DNA of 64,000 bases, taken from Alteribacter natronophilus (GTDB lineage Bacteria > Bacillota > Bacilli > Bacillales > Salisediminibacteriaceae). The notes beneath the pieces were generated by a model that did not search any database, was not told the DNA's origin, and worked only from the letters and a program-made list of their open reading frames with translations. Positions 50,790 to 60,045 of the stretch are shown here, piece by piece; position 1 is the first letter of the stretch; every line of letters starts with the position of its first letter. The DNA lies in contig NZ_VCRO01000002.1 in the NCBI RefSeq assembly GCF_006007885.1, positions 372,001 to 436,000 on the forward strand. The letters run 5' to 3'. The position numbers and the translations under genes were made by a program.

Positions 50790-51464
50790 ATGGGGAACAA
50801 CGTAAAAGCATTCATTTTTGATCTCGATGGTGTAATAACAGACACTGCCGAATATCACTTCGAAGCGTGGCAGGCACTCGGAAAAGAGCTCGGTATCGAG
50901 TTTGGCCGTGAGTTTAACGAACAGCTGAAAGGCGTCAGCCGGGAAGAGTCCCTGGAGCGGATTCTGGCGCTGGGAGACGGTAAAGCCGACCTATCGACGG
51001 AGGAAAAGGGCCGGCTGTGTGATCAGAAGAACGTGCACTACAAGAAACTGATTCAGGGAATTACGCCAGACGATATTCTTCCGGGCATCATACCGCTTCT
51101 TGAAGCGATCCGGAAAGCAGGCATCCCAACAGCAATCGGCTCCGCCAGCAGAAATGCCCCGGCGATTATCAGCCTGCTGGAGCTGGATTCGTATTTTGAT
51201 TACATCGTGGACGCAGGGAAAGTGAAGGCGGGCAAGCCGGATCCGGAAACGTTCACCGTGGCAGCGGATCACTTCGATGTTCCATATGAAAACTGCATTG
51301 GAATCGAGGATGCCCATGCAGGCATACAGGCTCTCAAGGCAGCAGGCATGTTTGCTGTCGGAGTCGGCTCTGAGGAGCATCTGAGTGAGGCGGATTTCCT
51401 TGTGGAAAGTACGACTGATTTGAAGTTTGATGCGCTGGTTGAGGCATTCGGCAGGAAAGAATAG
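50790..51464 (+). CDS. pgmB: beta-phosphoglucomutase
   Basis: Converts beta-glucose 1-phosphate from the phosphorylase to glucose 6-phosphate in the cytoplasm. The product is 224 residues of the HAD superfamily: FDLDGVITDTAEYHFEAW (nucleophile Asp11, acid/base Asp13), KGVSREESLERIL in the cap domain, GSASRNAP (phosphate-binding Ser) and AGKPDPE...CIGIEDAHAGIQALKAAGM. I choose ATG 50790, 9 bases after GGAGGA; TTG 50787 and GTG 50781 are in-frame alternatives. It starts 25 bases after the phosphorylase stop, in the same operon. Confidence 0.95.
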   Translation: MGNNVKAFIFDLDGVITDTAEYHFEAWQALGKELGIEFGREFNEQLKGVSREESLERILALGDGKADLSTEEKGRLCDQKNVHYKKLIQGITPDDILPGIIPLLEAIRKAGIPTAIGSASRNAPAIISLLELDSYFDYIVDAGKVKAGKPDPETFTVAADHFDVPYENCIGIEDAHAGIQALKAAGMFAVGVGSEEHLSEADFLVESTTDLKFDALVEAFGRKE

Positions 51465-51481
51465 CAGTTTGTAATGTTTAT

Positions 51482-51514
51482 GACCGGACTCTGATGCAGG
51501 GTCCGGTCTTTTTT
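51482..51514 (+). terminator. intrinsic terminator of the GH65/pgmB operon
   Basis: An 8-bp stem, GACCGGAC with GTCCGGTC, inner CTG/CAG pairing and a T-run of six. Confidence 0.92.
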
Positions 51515-51593
51515 GCCGGGCTGTAAGAATTGATTCAGCTTTTATTTGAGGGGATTTGGTAGTTAATTAATTTATTTAGTTGTAATTTTGAAA

Positions 51594-51680
51594 GATATAG
51601 CTATTAGTTTCAGTGATTTAGCTGTTAATTTCATGGATTCAGCTTTTAGTTGTATTTCCAGGATTCAGCGTCCCTTTCAC
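51594..51680. repeat. degenerate short tandem repeat
   Basis: Four imperfect units beginning GATATAGC, GATTTAGC, GATTCAGC and GATTCAGC, with lengths of about 21, 21, 26 and 20 bases, each followed by a TTAGTTTC-like segment. It is non-coding and AT-rich, between the pgmB terminator and the gene at 51842. Confidence 0.4.
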
Positions 51681-51841
51681 AGGGACCAGATTTTTAGAAG
51701 CCTGGCATCCTATGCGACTATCAGGAAAAATGGGGAGATTGCATGCCTGCGGTGACGTTCTGGAATCATACACCACCCCCTCCCCGAATAGGATAATCAG
51801 AGAGACAACCGTGACAGGCCTTGGAGAGGGAGGGGGAGCAG

Positions 51842-52312
51842 GTGTTAAAACGCAGAAGAAGAGGACCGTCAGCCGGTTTCGTGCTGATGATACTTGTAAC
51901 GCTCACAGTCGTGGCGTTTTCTGTCTACCTGGTCCTCACCTCGGGGTCAAGGCAGGCGGAACGTACGGTGGATACGTTTTACTCCCTCGAGCAGGAAGGC
52001 AAATTCGCATCCTCATGGGAGCTGTTTCATACCGATATGCAGAGCCGCTTTACCCGTGAATCCTACATTCAGGACCGCTCCCACGTATTTATTAATCACT
52101 TCGGCGTAGACACGTTTGAATACGAGCTCTCGTCCCCGAAAAAAGTAACCCACTGGCAGAAGCACGAAGAAGCCGTTGCCCTTGATGTCTACAAAGTGAT
52201 CGCCACGAAAAAGTACCGGGGAAAGTACGGCTATTTTGAATTTGTGCAGCACGTCTTCGTGGCTCAGGAGAACGGAGAGTGGAAGGTGCTGTGGGATTTT
52301 AACGGGCAGTAG
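51842..52312 (+). CDS. membrane-anchored protein of unknown function, NTF2-like
   Basis: A 156-residue protein with a basic N-terminus (LKRRRRGPSAG), one membrane helix (FVLMILVTLTVVAFSVYLVL) and a C-terminal domain of about 110 residues outside. The start of that domain (AERTVDTFYSLEQEGKFASSWELFH) and its end (VFVAQENGEWKVLWDFNG) are the pattern of NTF2/SnoaL-like secreted domains, which bind small ligands or stabilise partners. I place the start at GTG 51842, which follows a GGAGGGGGAGC stretch; a TTG 21 bases upstream precedes that site. Function unknown. Confidence 0.72.
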   Translation: MLKRRRRGPSAGFVLMILVTLTVVAFSVYLVLTSGSRQAERTVDTFYSLEQEGKFASSWELFHTDMQSRFTRESYIQDRSHVFINHFGVDTFEYELSSPKKVTHWQKHEEAVALDVYKVIATKKYRGKYGYFEFVQHVFVAQENGEWKVLWDFNGQ

Positions 52313-52374
52313 GCCGCAGCGGAGGGAGAACCGGCATAACTCCGCGCGTGACCACCACCACTAATCCCAATCAA

Positions 52375-52410
52375 AAAGAGGGCGCCCCATCTACAGGGCA
52401 CCCTCTTTTT
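52375..52410. terminator. bidirectional terminator between converging genes
   Basis: A 13-bp stem with one mismatch, AAAGAGGGCGCCC with GGGCACCCTCTTT, flanked by A-run and T-run. It serves the plus-strand gene ending at 52312 and the minus-strand gene ending at 52411. Confidence 0.88.
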
Positions 52411-53565
52411 CTATTCCAGCAGCTGTTCCGTATGATTGATCATTTTCTCTGCCGACTTATCGATGTATCCTTTTTCATAAGCATCTTCAAGCAGAATCAC
52501 CCGGTAGTCGTCGTGATCGTTGTGATGCACAAACGTTGGCAGAATATTGGGCTCTGAAAGCTTGATTTCCGTTTCCCCGGCTGTGACGGTTTTCTGTACG
52601 TTCAGGCGGGCGATACCGCCAATGTCTGTGTATTCAAAAACCTGACCGGACAGGAAGTTCCCGAGTGAATAATAGACGATCGCTTCACGTCCGTCTTCAT
52701 CTTCCAGCCACTCGATCGGCTGAAGGACGTGAGGGTGGTGCCCGATTATGATATCCGCCCCTGCATCCACCATCACCTGGGCCATGCGCTGCTGCTCGGC
52801 GTTCGGCATCAGTACGTACTCGTCCCCCCAGTGGGCATGGACGATCACCACATCGGATTTTTCACGGAGAGCGGCAATCTCATCCGGGAGCTCAGGATTA
52901 TCCAGCAGGCTGACGCTGTACTCGTGCCCCTGGGGTATCGGAATGCCGTTCGTGCCGTAGGTATAGGAAACGATCCCGAAATCAATTCCGTTTACGTCAA
53001 TGATCCGGTCGGTGGCCCGGTCCTCCTCACTTTCAAAAATACCGGTATAGTCCATCCCGATTTCATTAAGGTGATCAATACTGCTGTAGATTCCTTCAAG
53101 CCCTGCATCGAGAGAGTGATTATTTGCCAGACTCAGAAAATCGAAGCCTACAGTCTGAAGGTCCGTTGCGATCTGCCGGGGACTGTTAAAAAGCGGGTAG
53201 GTGGACAGGCCGATGTCCGTTCCGCCCGGCATGGATTCCTGATTTGCCATAACGAAGTCAAGTTCCTGTATGTAGGGTTCAATCGGTTCGAGCATCGACA
53301 GGAAATCGTATCCGCCGTCTTCGGTTTCAGCGTCGTCGTAGACCCGGGCATGAAGCAGAACGTCTCCTACAGCCCCAATGCTGGCTTCGGTGACAAAGGT
53401 CCTGGCAGCCTCCCCGCTGCGGCTGAGGTCAGCAGGGGTTTCGGCTCCCCTTAGGCCCAGTTCGTCTGCATAAGCTGTTTCTTCAGGCTGAAGGAATGTG
53501 AAAAACAGGATGACCGCTGCGGCTGTGAAAACAAAGGGGATGAGGACATAAGCAGTGCGTTTCAA
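52411..53565 (-). CDS. CapA-family (poly-gamma-glutamate capsule type) phosphatase-like protein
   Basis: An extracytoplasmic CapA-type protein of 384 residues. The single N-terminal membrane helix (YVLIPFVFTAAAVILFFTFL) anchors it. The metallophosphatase-like domain is complete: IGAVGDVLLHARVYD, ANQES, LSLANNHSLDAG, VIVHAHWGDEY, AGADIIIGHHPHVLQPIEW and VYYSLGNFLSG. The start is TTG 53565, 9 bases after AGGAGA; the frame extends upstream without a ribosome site. No capB or capC genes are adjacent, so a role in polyglutamate export or processing is only a family-based suggestion. This is the conventional membrane-anchored form, unlike the fused CapA domain at 23356. Confidence 0.87.
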   Translation of the reverse strand: MKRTAYVLIPFVFTAAAVILFFTFLQPEETAYADELGLRGAETPADLSRSGEAARTFVTEASIGAVGDVLLHARVYDDAETEDGGYDFLSMLEPIEPYIQELDFVMANQESMPGGTDIGLSTYPLFNSPRQIATDLQTVGFDFLSLANNHSLDAGLEGIYSSIDHLNEIGMDYTGIFESEEDRATDRIIDVNGIDFGIVSYTYGTNGIPIPQGHEYSVSLLDNPELPDEIAALREKSDVVIVHAHWGDEYVLMPNAEQQRMAQVMVDAGADIIIGHHPHVLQPIEWLEDEDGREAIVYYSLGNFLSGQVFEYTDIGGIARLNVQKTVTAGETEIKLSEPNILPTFVHHNDHDDYRVILLEDAYEKGYIDKSAEKMINHTEQLLE

Positions 53566-53646
53566 GGGATACAGTCTCCTTCCTGGCATGATTTGTAACA
53601 ATTGTAACACCATCTGGGATTTATATGGGCAAAAAGAGACAGGAAA

Positions 53647-53671
53647 GCTCCTGTTTTTATAAAACAGGAGC
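53647..53671 (-). terminator. terminator of the 47-residue gene
   Basis: An 11-bp stem, GCTCCTGTTTT with AAAACAGGAGC, and a 3-base loop. On the minus strand it is followed by TTTCC. Confidence 0.7.
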
Positions 53672-53684
53672 GAAGTATGTAAGT

Positions 53685-53828
53685 TTATGTTTCTTTAGGC
53701 ATGGAGGTTCTGATTTTCTCGATCAGGGCAGAAGCAGTTGCGTTTTCCTGGTTTCCCATTTCGAGCAGTTCGGACAGCAGCACCTTTAAATCCTCCTGGG
53801 ATAGCATATTTTCCTCCAGCGTCTTCAA
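53685..53828 (-). CDS. small protein of unknown function (47 residues)
   Basis: Starts at TTG 53828, 6 bases after a strong AAAAGGAGG on the minus strand, and ends at TAA 53685, with a terminator just beyond. The protein is amphipathic and helical (TLEENMLSQEDLKVLLSELLEMGNQ), with no membrane helix. The combination of start signal, sensible coding sequence and terminator supports a real gene. No family recognised. Confidence 0.6.
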   Translation of the reverse strand: MKTLEENMLSQEDLKVLLSELLEMGNQENATASALIEKIRTSMPKET

Positions 53829-54042
53829 GCGAAAACCTCCTTTTACATTATATGTATTAAATATAGTGCGAATTTCTTGTCAGGTAAATAGGTTTTTTGG
53901 GATTTATTGAGTTATTACCATGAAAACCTGAAGTTTAAACATGTCATACCGGGTCTTTACGTTCAGTAAGTCTCCAATAAGTGACTATAGAACCAATTTC
54001 AAAATACTTTTAAAAACACCTTACTTTTCTGACAATTCATTG

Positions 54043-54067
54043 TATAATACTTGCGAAAGCGCTTGCA
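54043..54067 (+). promoter_or_regulatory. TATAAT promoter element with overlapping cre-like operator
   Basis: A consensus TATAAT (54043-54048) has no good -35. CGAAAGCGCTTGCA (54054-54067) matches the CcpA cre pattern TGAAAGCGCTTTCA with two differences, and would cover the start site. This implies catabolite repression or a MalR-like repressor. Confidence 0.65.
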
Positions 54068-54118
54068 CAAAAACTGTAAATTCCGGTTTTCGTTCAAGCT
54101 GTCTTTTTTAAAGATTTG

Positions 54119-54132
54119 TGCAAACGCTTTCA
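54119..54132. promoter_or_regulatory. second cre-like site in the amylopullulanase leader
   Basis: TGCAAACGCTTTCA lies 65 bases downstream of the first site and matches the reverse complement of that site at 13 of 16 positions when extended. It is a candidate downstream roadblock or auxiliary operator. Confidence 0.6.
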
Positions 54133-54230
54133 TAAATTGCGCAGTTTTGCACATTAATTGCACTGTTCATGAGGGGAGGGACATACAGGCATAACAATTC
54201 TGCTATTTTAATTGAGGGGGAAATAAAAAA

Positions 54231-57200
54231 ATGGGTAGAAAAACGAAGCGGTATGCTTCCGTGTTTATGATTGCGGTAATGATGCTGAGCATTTTTCCTG
54301 CAGTTTATCCAATGCAGACAGCCGCATCAGAAGGTACTGAAGCGTCTGCCAGTGAAAACAGTACTGTTAAACTTACCTACGAAAGAGAAGACGGAAATTA
54401 CGATGACTGGGACGTGTGGGTGTGGAATACCGGAGTCCAGGATGACAACATTGATTTTACGGACTTTAAAGACGGAAAAGCCACAGCCTACATTGAAACT
54501 GCTCCTGGAGTTGAGCGGATCGGGTTTATTATCAGAAAAGATGACTGGGAAGACCGCGAACCCGGTGGTGACCGGTTCATCGATGTAAACCGGCAGGATC
54601 CTGTAACGAAGGTACATATCCAGCAGGGGCAGGAAGACTTCCATACCGTACCTGAAGTTTCCGGACCTGCAGTCGATGGCGGCAACGTCACTTTTTACTA
54701 CCGGGATCCGGCACTGTACCTGGATGACGAGATGGATACAGTGGAAAAAGCGGAATTGAATTTTCTTGGCGAAACGTACGAAATGACATACGAGGAAGCC
54801 AATGAGCGTTTTGTGTATGAATATGGAGGACTCCCTGAGGGAGAGCACGAATATTCGTTCAGTGTGACACAGAACGGGGAGACCGCAGAGGTTACGGATC
54901 CCTACAACACGGTCGACGGCAAGTCAGTCGTCAGGTCGTTTCTTTCTGATTTTAACTTGACAGGTGCAGTTGAGCCTGAAGCAATTGATTACAACGAAAA
55001 TGCCGTTCTTTCGGTTGAAGTGGATACTGACAGTGAAACAGCAATCAGCCGTATTTACGCAGATACGTCAGCCCTGGGCGGGCCTGAAGAGCTTGAAGTT
55101 GACCTTGAGCTGATGGAAATTACGGTGTCAGTGGCCCATGATGTTACAGCAGGTGTAAAGGATATTCCCCTTACGCTGGTTGATGAGTACGGGAACCGTC
55201 ACTACGGCGAGGCGGAACTTGAAGTGAATGCCCGTCAGGTTGTGGGTGAAGACGACTTCGACTGGGACGAGGCGATGATTTACTTCATGCTTACGGACCG
55301 CTTTTTTGATGGTGATGCCTCCAACAACGATCCATATGGACTGAATTACGATACTGACAAGCGGGGAGCGTATCAGGGCGGAGATTTCAAAGGAATCACG
55401 GAAAACCTTGATTACCTTGACAAGCTCGGCATCAATACGATCTGGATCAGTCCGATTGTGGAAAACGTTAAGCACGATGTGCGATTTAACGATGAGGATG
55501 GAGTAGAGGACGAGCCGTACTTCGGCTACCACGGCTACTGGGCAAGCGACTTCGAGGAGCTGAATCCTCACTTCGGAACGATGGAGGATTTCCACGAGCT
55601 TATCGACGAAACGGCAGATCGCGGCATGAAAGTGATGATCGATGTGGTATTGAACCACACCGGTTACGGGCTGAAGGAAATTGACGGCGAACTGCCGGAA
55701 GAGGAGCGTCCTGAAGGGTACCCGACGGATGAGGAACGGGCCTTCTTCAGCGACATGCTGCGTCAGGGGGATGACGTTGGAACTGACGAAGTGACCGGAG
55801 AACTTGCGGGACTTCCGGATTTCATCACTGAAGACCCTGAAGTGCGCCAGCAGATCATCGACTGGCAGACAGGGTGGATCGAAAAATCACGTACGGAAAA
55901 CGGCAACACCATCGACTATTTCCGTGTCGACACGGTGAAGCACGTGGAAGACACGACGTGGATGGCGTTTAAAAACGAACTCACACGTGAAATGCCTGAG
56001 TTTAAGATGATCGGAGAGTCGTGGGGAGCCGGTCAGAACGACGATCACGGCTACCTGAATACCGGTATGATGGACTCTCTGCTGGATTTTGAGTTCAAAT
56101 CTACTGCCGGCGACTTTGTAAATGGAAGACTTGAAGCTGCGAACAGCCGCCTTGAAACGCGGAACAGCCAGCTTGATAATACCGCAACGCTTGGGCAGTT
56201 CCTCGGAAGCCACGATGAGGAAGGCTTCCTCTACAGTGTCGGCGGTGACGAAGGAAAGCTGAAAGTGGCAGCGGGCCTCCAGATTACTGCAAAAGGCCAG
56301 CCGGTCATCTATTACGGGGAAGAGCTCGGCCAGTCAGGCGCTGACAATTACCCGTTCTACGATAACCGTTACGACCTGGCGTGGGATGATGTGGAAGGAA
56401 ACAGCATCCTCGAGCACTACCAGAAGCTTCTTTCGTTCCGTGGAGATCATTCGGAAGTTTTTGCCCGCGGAGACCGGAATTTTGTGAGCGGGTCTGATGA
56501 AGACGAATTCCTTCTGTTTGAACGGGCACACAACGATGAGAGTGTGTTTGTAGGCCTGAGTACCGGTGAAGACCAGAGAGAAGTTACGGTTGCAGTGGAC
56601 TCTGCAGACGCCGTGGTAACTGACTTCTACAGCGGCAATTCCTATGAAGCCGGGGAGGATCACCTTGTGACGTTCCCGATTCCTGCCATGAGTGAAGGCG
56701 GAACGGTACTTCTCACTGTGGAAAACGGGACAATTACTGGTTCCGAAGATGACGGTGTAACAGAGCCCGTAGAAGGCAGCACCATCCGGATTCACTACGA
56801 CCGGGACGATGATAATTATGAGAACTGGGGCCTGTGGCTCTGGGATGATGTTGCTGAACCTTCCGACAACTGGCCTTCAGGCGGGACGTGGTTCGATCCT
56901 GACCAGGTGACCGATTACGGAGCTTATCTGGATATTGAACTGGCAGAAGATGCGGAAAAAATCGGCTTCCTTGTTCTGAACCCGCAGGGGGATAAAGAGG
57001 GGGACGACAAATACCTTGAGATTATTTCTCCTGACATGGAGGAAGTATGGATTAAGGAAGGGTCTGACCGCGTATGGCTTTATGAGCCAATTGACCTGCC
57101 TGAAAATACAGTAAGAATCAATTATGAACGCGCTTCATCCGAGTCCGATTTCGGTGCACTGTCAGGTGTGACCTATGAGCCTTGGGGGCTCTGGATGTGG

Positions 57201-59924
57201 GGCGATGTGGCAGTCCCTTCTGAAGAAGCAGGTGACTGGCCGACCGGTGCCACCCCGTTCTCAAATGAAGATGTGGGTAAATACGGCGCCTACCTCGATA
57301 TAGAAGTTATAGAAGACGCACAGGAAATCAGCTTTATTGTCGTAAACCGTGAAAACGGCGAACAGTCAGGCGATATGCACGTGAATATGAACAACGCAGA
57401 CGAGCAGCTCTTCGTCCGCGAAGGAGACGATACAGTGTATACGAATCCTTATTTTGCAAAAGTGGAAGGCCTCACTTCAGGTGAACTGCTCTCTGATGAG
57501 AGAATTGAACTGACGTTTTCCTCCACACTGTGGCTTACAGAGGAAGAGCTGATGGAAGGCCTTGCCATTACGGACAGGGACGGTAACAGCATCACTGCTG
57601 ATTCCGTTTCAATCGACAGTGAAACCAAAGTGAGTGTGTATGGAACGTTCCCTGTCGCGCAGGAACCATACACCGTCACATACGGTGACCGGTCTGTGAC
57701 CGCTTCTGCAGGCTGGCGCCTCATCGATGAAATGTATGCCTATGACGGTGATCTCGGCGTTCAGCTTCACGATGACGGCTCTGCCACACTGAAACTGTGG
57801 TCGCCGAATGCGGATAACGTTTCGGTCATTCTTTACGACCGTGACGATCAGTACGAAGTCACGGCAGACGGTCTTGATATGACCTACGGTGACAGGGGCG
57901 TATGGGAAATTACCCTTGACGAGACAAACACAGGCGTAAACGACCTTACCGGTTACTACTACCACTACGCCATTGAGCGTGACGGGGAAACAAAAGTGGC
58001 TCTCGATCCTTACGCGAAATCCATGGCAGCGTGGAACAACTTCGACGAAAATCTCGATGAGGATAAAGTGATCGGAAAAGCGGCGATCGTGGATCCATCC
58101 GCAATCGGTCCGGACCTCGAATTTGCCGACATTGACGGTTTCGAAAAGCGTGAAGACGCGATCATTTATGAAGTTCATGTGCGCGACTTTACGTCCGACC
58201 CATCGATCGATGATGAACTGGAAGCACAGTTCGGCACGTTTGCTTCCTTTGTGGAACGACTCGATTACATCGAAGATCTCGGCGTGACCCACATTCAGCT
58301 TCTCCCGGTGATGAGCTATTTCTGGGGTGACGAACTGGCCAGCGGTGAAAGAGAGCTGGAATGGTCTTCAACAGGAAACAACTACAACTGGGGCTACGAC
58401 CCGCACAGTTACTTCTCGCCGACAGGGATGTATTCGGAAAACCCTGAGGATGCAGAACTTCGAATTGAAGAACTGAAAAACCTGATCGACGAGATTCATA
58501 ACCGCGGCATGGGAGTTGTTCTCGATGTGGTTTATAACCACACGGCCCAGGTGAAAATCTTTGAAGATCTCGTTCCAAACTACTACCATTTCATGGACGC
58601 AGACGGGACTCCGCGCACGAGCTTCGGCGGGGGGCGTCTCGGCACCACACATGAAATGGCAAGAAGAATCCTCGTCGACTCCATCACTTACTGGACAGAG
58701 GAATTCAAAGTTGACGGTTTCCGTTTTGACATGATGGGTGACCACGATGCGGAAAGCATTCAGATTGCCTACGATAAAGCGAAGGAAATTAATCCGAACA
58801 TCGTAATGATCGGGGAAGGGTGGCGCACGTTTGTCGGTGACGAAAACGGCGGAGATGTTATGCCTGCCGATCAGGACTGGATGCAGTACACGGAAAGTGT
58901 CGGTTCTTTTTCCGATGACTTCCGAAACGAGCTGAAATCAGGGTTTGGAAGCGAAGGACAGCCGCGCTTTATTACCGGCGGTGCCCGCGACATTCAGCGC
59001 ATCTATGACAACCTGACGGCGAACCCGCATAACTTTACCGCAACGAACCCCGGGGACGTAGTGCCGTATATCGCTGCGCACGATAACCTGACGCTTCACG
59101 ATGTCATTGCCCAGTCGATACAGAAAGACCCTGAATTCCACCAGGAGGAAATTCATAAACGGATCCGTCTGGGGAACACGATGGTACTGACGGCGCAGGG
59201 AACTTCATTTATTCATGCCGGACAGGAGTTCGGCCGCACAAAGCAGTTCCGTTCCGAAACAGACGAAGCGCCGTACAAGTCGACCTACATGACTGATGAA
59301 GACGGAAACCCGTTCACGTATCCGTACTTCATCCACGATTCGTATGACTCTACGGATGCCATCAACATGTTCGACTGGAACAAAGCGACGAACGCAGAGG
59401 AATATCCTATCAATAATATGACCCGTGAGTACACGACCGGTCTCATTGAACTGCGCCGGTCAACAGACGCCTTCCGCCTGGGGACTATGGAAGAAATCGA
59501 TGAGCGCGTCTCCATGATTGACGCTCCGGAAATCGGGGATACGGATCTTGTCATCGGTTATAAAGCAGTATCCACCGATGACACAGGCACGTATCACGTG
59601 TTTGTAAACGCAGATGATCAGGAGCGTACACTGACTCTTGAAGAAGATATTACGGATGGAACCGTCATTGTGGACGGAAACGAAGCGGGAATCACTGAAG
59701 TATCTGACCCGCAGGGCTTTGAGCTTTCCGAAAGCCAGATTACCATCGATGCTTTAACGGCAGTGGTTGTCCGCATCGGCGGCGACTTCTCTGACGGCGA
59801 TCTCTGCCCGGGACACCCTGGTAAAGGCAGAGGAAACGGGCCGCCACCGCACGCCTGTGAGCCCGGACGCCCGCCTCATGCCGGGGAGCCTGGACCACCA
59901 CCGCATGCGCGGGGGAACAGATAA
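54231..59924 (+). CDS. secreted bifunctional amylopullulanase (alpha-amylase plus type I pullulanase)
   Basis: A 1897-residue secreted enzyme with two separate GH13 catalytic domains, the layout of alkaline amylopullulanases of Bacillus. The signal peptide ends near AASEG. A CBM41-like starch module follows (about 45-140). The first GH13 domain (about 345-790) has DVVLNH (471-476), FRVDTVKH (Asp567), IGESW (Glu596) and GSHDEE (Asp662). Two more CBM41-like modules (about 850-1075; NWGLWLWDD, EPWGLWMWGD) and a CBM48-like region lead to the pullulanase domain. That domain carries the type I signature YNWGYDP (about 1383), GFRFDMM (Asp1500), IGEGW (Glu1529) and AAHDN (Asp1618). The end is a Pro/His/Gly-rich tail (GPPPHACEPGRPPHAGEPG). 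It supplies malto-oligosaccharides, a fit with the GH65 locus. Confidence 0.95.
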   Translation: MGRKTKRYASVFMIAVMMLSIFPAVYPMQTAASEGTEASASENSTVKLTYEREDGNYDDWDVWVWNTGVQDDNIDFTDFKDGKATAYIETAPGVERIGFIIRKDDWEDREPGGDRFIDVNRQDPVTKVHIQQGQEDFHTVPEVSGPAVDGGNVTFYYRDPALYLDDEMDTVEKAELNFLGETYEMTYEEANERFVYEYGGLPEGEHEYSFSVTQNGETAEVTDPYNTVDGKSVVRSFLSDFNLTGAVEPEAIDYNENAVLSVEVDTDSETAISRIYADTSALGGPEELEVDLELMEITVSVAHDVTAGVKDIPLTLVDEYGNRHYGEAELEVNARQVVGEDDFDWDEAMIYFMLTDRFFDGDASNNDPYGLNYDTDKRGAYQGGDFKGITENLDYLDKLGINTIWISPIVENVKHDVRFNDEDGVEDEPYFGYHGYWASDFEELNPHFGTMEDFHELIDETADRGMKVMIDVVLNHTGYGLKEIDGELPEEERPEGYPTDEERAFFSDMLRQGDDVGTDEVTGELAGLPDFITEDPEVRQQIIDWQTGWIEKSRTENGNTIDYFRVDTVKHVEDTTWMAFKNELTREMPEFKMIGESWGAGQNDDHGYLNTGMMDSLLDFEFKSTAGDFVNGRLEAANSRLETRNSQLDNTATLGQFLGSHDEEGFLYSVGGDEGKLKVAAGLQITAKGQPVIYYGEELGQSGADNYPFYDNRYDLAWDDVEGNSILEHYQKLLSFRGDHSEVFARGDRNFVSGSDEDEFLLFERAHNDESVFVGLSTGEDQREVTVAVDSADAVVTDFYSGNSYEAGEDHLVTFPIPAMSEGGTVLLTVENGTITGSEDDGVTEPVEGSTIRIHYDRDDDNYENWGLWLWDDVAEPSDNWPSGGTWFDPDQVTDYGAYLDIELAEDAEKIGFLVLNPQGDKEGDDKYLEIISPDMEEVWIKEGSDRVWLYEPIDLPENTVRINYERASSESDFGALSGVTYEPWGLWMWGDVAVPSEEAGDWPTGATPFSNEDVGKYGAYLDIEVIEDAQEISFIVVNRENGEQSGDMHVNMNNADEQLFVREGDDTVYTNPYFAKVEGLTSGELLSDERIELTFSSTLWLTEEELMEGLAITDRDGNSITADSVSIDSETKVSVYGTFPVAQEPYTVTYGDRSVTASAGWRLIDEMYAYDGDLGVQLHDDGSATLKLWSPNADNVSVILYDRDDQYEVTADGLDMTYGDRGVWEITLDETNTGVNDLTGYYYHYAIERDGETKVALDPYAKSMAAWNNFDENLDEDKVIGKAAIVDPSAIGPDLEFADIDGFEKREDAIIYEVHVRDFTSDPSIDDELEAQFGTFASFVERLDYIEDLGVTHIQLLPVMSYFWGDELASGERELEWSSTGNNYNWGYDPHSYFSPTGMYSENPEDAELRIEELKNLIDEIHNRGMGVVLDVVYNHTAQVKIFEDLVPNYYHFMDADGTPRTSFGGGRLGTTHEMARRILVDSITYWTEEFKVDGFRFDMMGDHDAESIQIAYDKAKEINPNIVMIGEGWRTFVGDENGGDVMPADQDWMQYTESVGSFSDDFRNELKSGFGSEGQPRFITGGARDIQRIYDNLTANPHNFTATNPGDVVPYIAAHDNLTLHDVIAQSIQKDPEFHQEEIHKRIRLGNTMVLTAQGTSFIHAGQEFGRTKQFRSETDEAPYKSTYMTDEDGNPFTYPYFIHDSYDSTDAINMFDWNKATNAEEYPINNMTREYTTGLIELRRSTDAFRLGTMEEIDERVSMIDAPEIGDTDLVIGYKAVSTDDTGTYHVFVNADDQERTLTLEEDITDGTVIVDGNEAGITEVSDPQGFELSESQITIDALTAVVVRIGGDFSDGDLCPGHPGKGRGNGPPPHACEPGRPPHAGEPGPPPHARGNR

Positions 59925-59941
59925 CGATTTAATTACCTTGT

Positions 59942-59980
59942 TACCACCCACTGGTTTTAATAACCGGTGGGTGGTATTTT
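59942..59980 (+). terminator. intrinsic terminator of the amylopullulanase gene
   Basis: A 15-bp stem with one wobble pair, TACCACCCACTGGTT with AACCGGTGGGTGGTA, a 5-base loop and TTTT. Confidence 0.93.
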
Positions 59981-60045
59981 AAGGGTGGAATTTTTCTGTC
60001 TGTTACCGCACTATTAAAATGGAATCACAGAAAAAGGAGGGGGAT

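Larger units (their letters stand above)
51465..51841. other. 377-base intergenic region
   Basis: Contains the pgmB terminator (51482-51514) and the degenerate tandem repeat (51594-51680). Sequence 51690-51830 holds the upstream region of the next gene. No further gene is supported. Confidence 0.5.
53829..54230. other. 402-base regulatory region upstream of the amylopullulanase gene
   Basis: Holds the start region of the 47-residue gene on the left and the promoter with two cre-like sites (54043-54132) on the right. The rest of the 150-base leader shows no further structure. A GAGGGGG ribosome site precedes ATG 54231. Confidence 0.6.

Noticed and set aside
51712-52059. 115-residue frame overlapping the membrane-anchored gene at 51842
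   Set aside because: The alternative frame at 51842 has a basic start, a clean membrane helix and an NTF2-like domain; this one has none.
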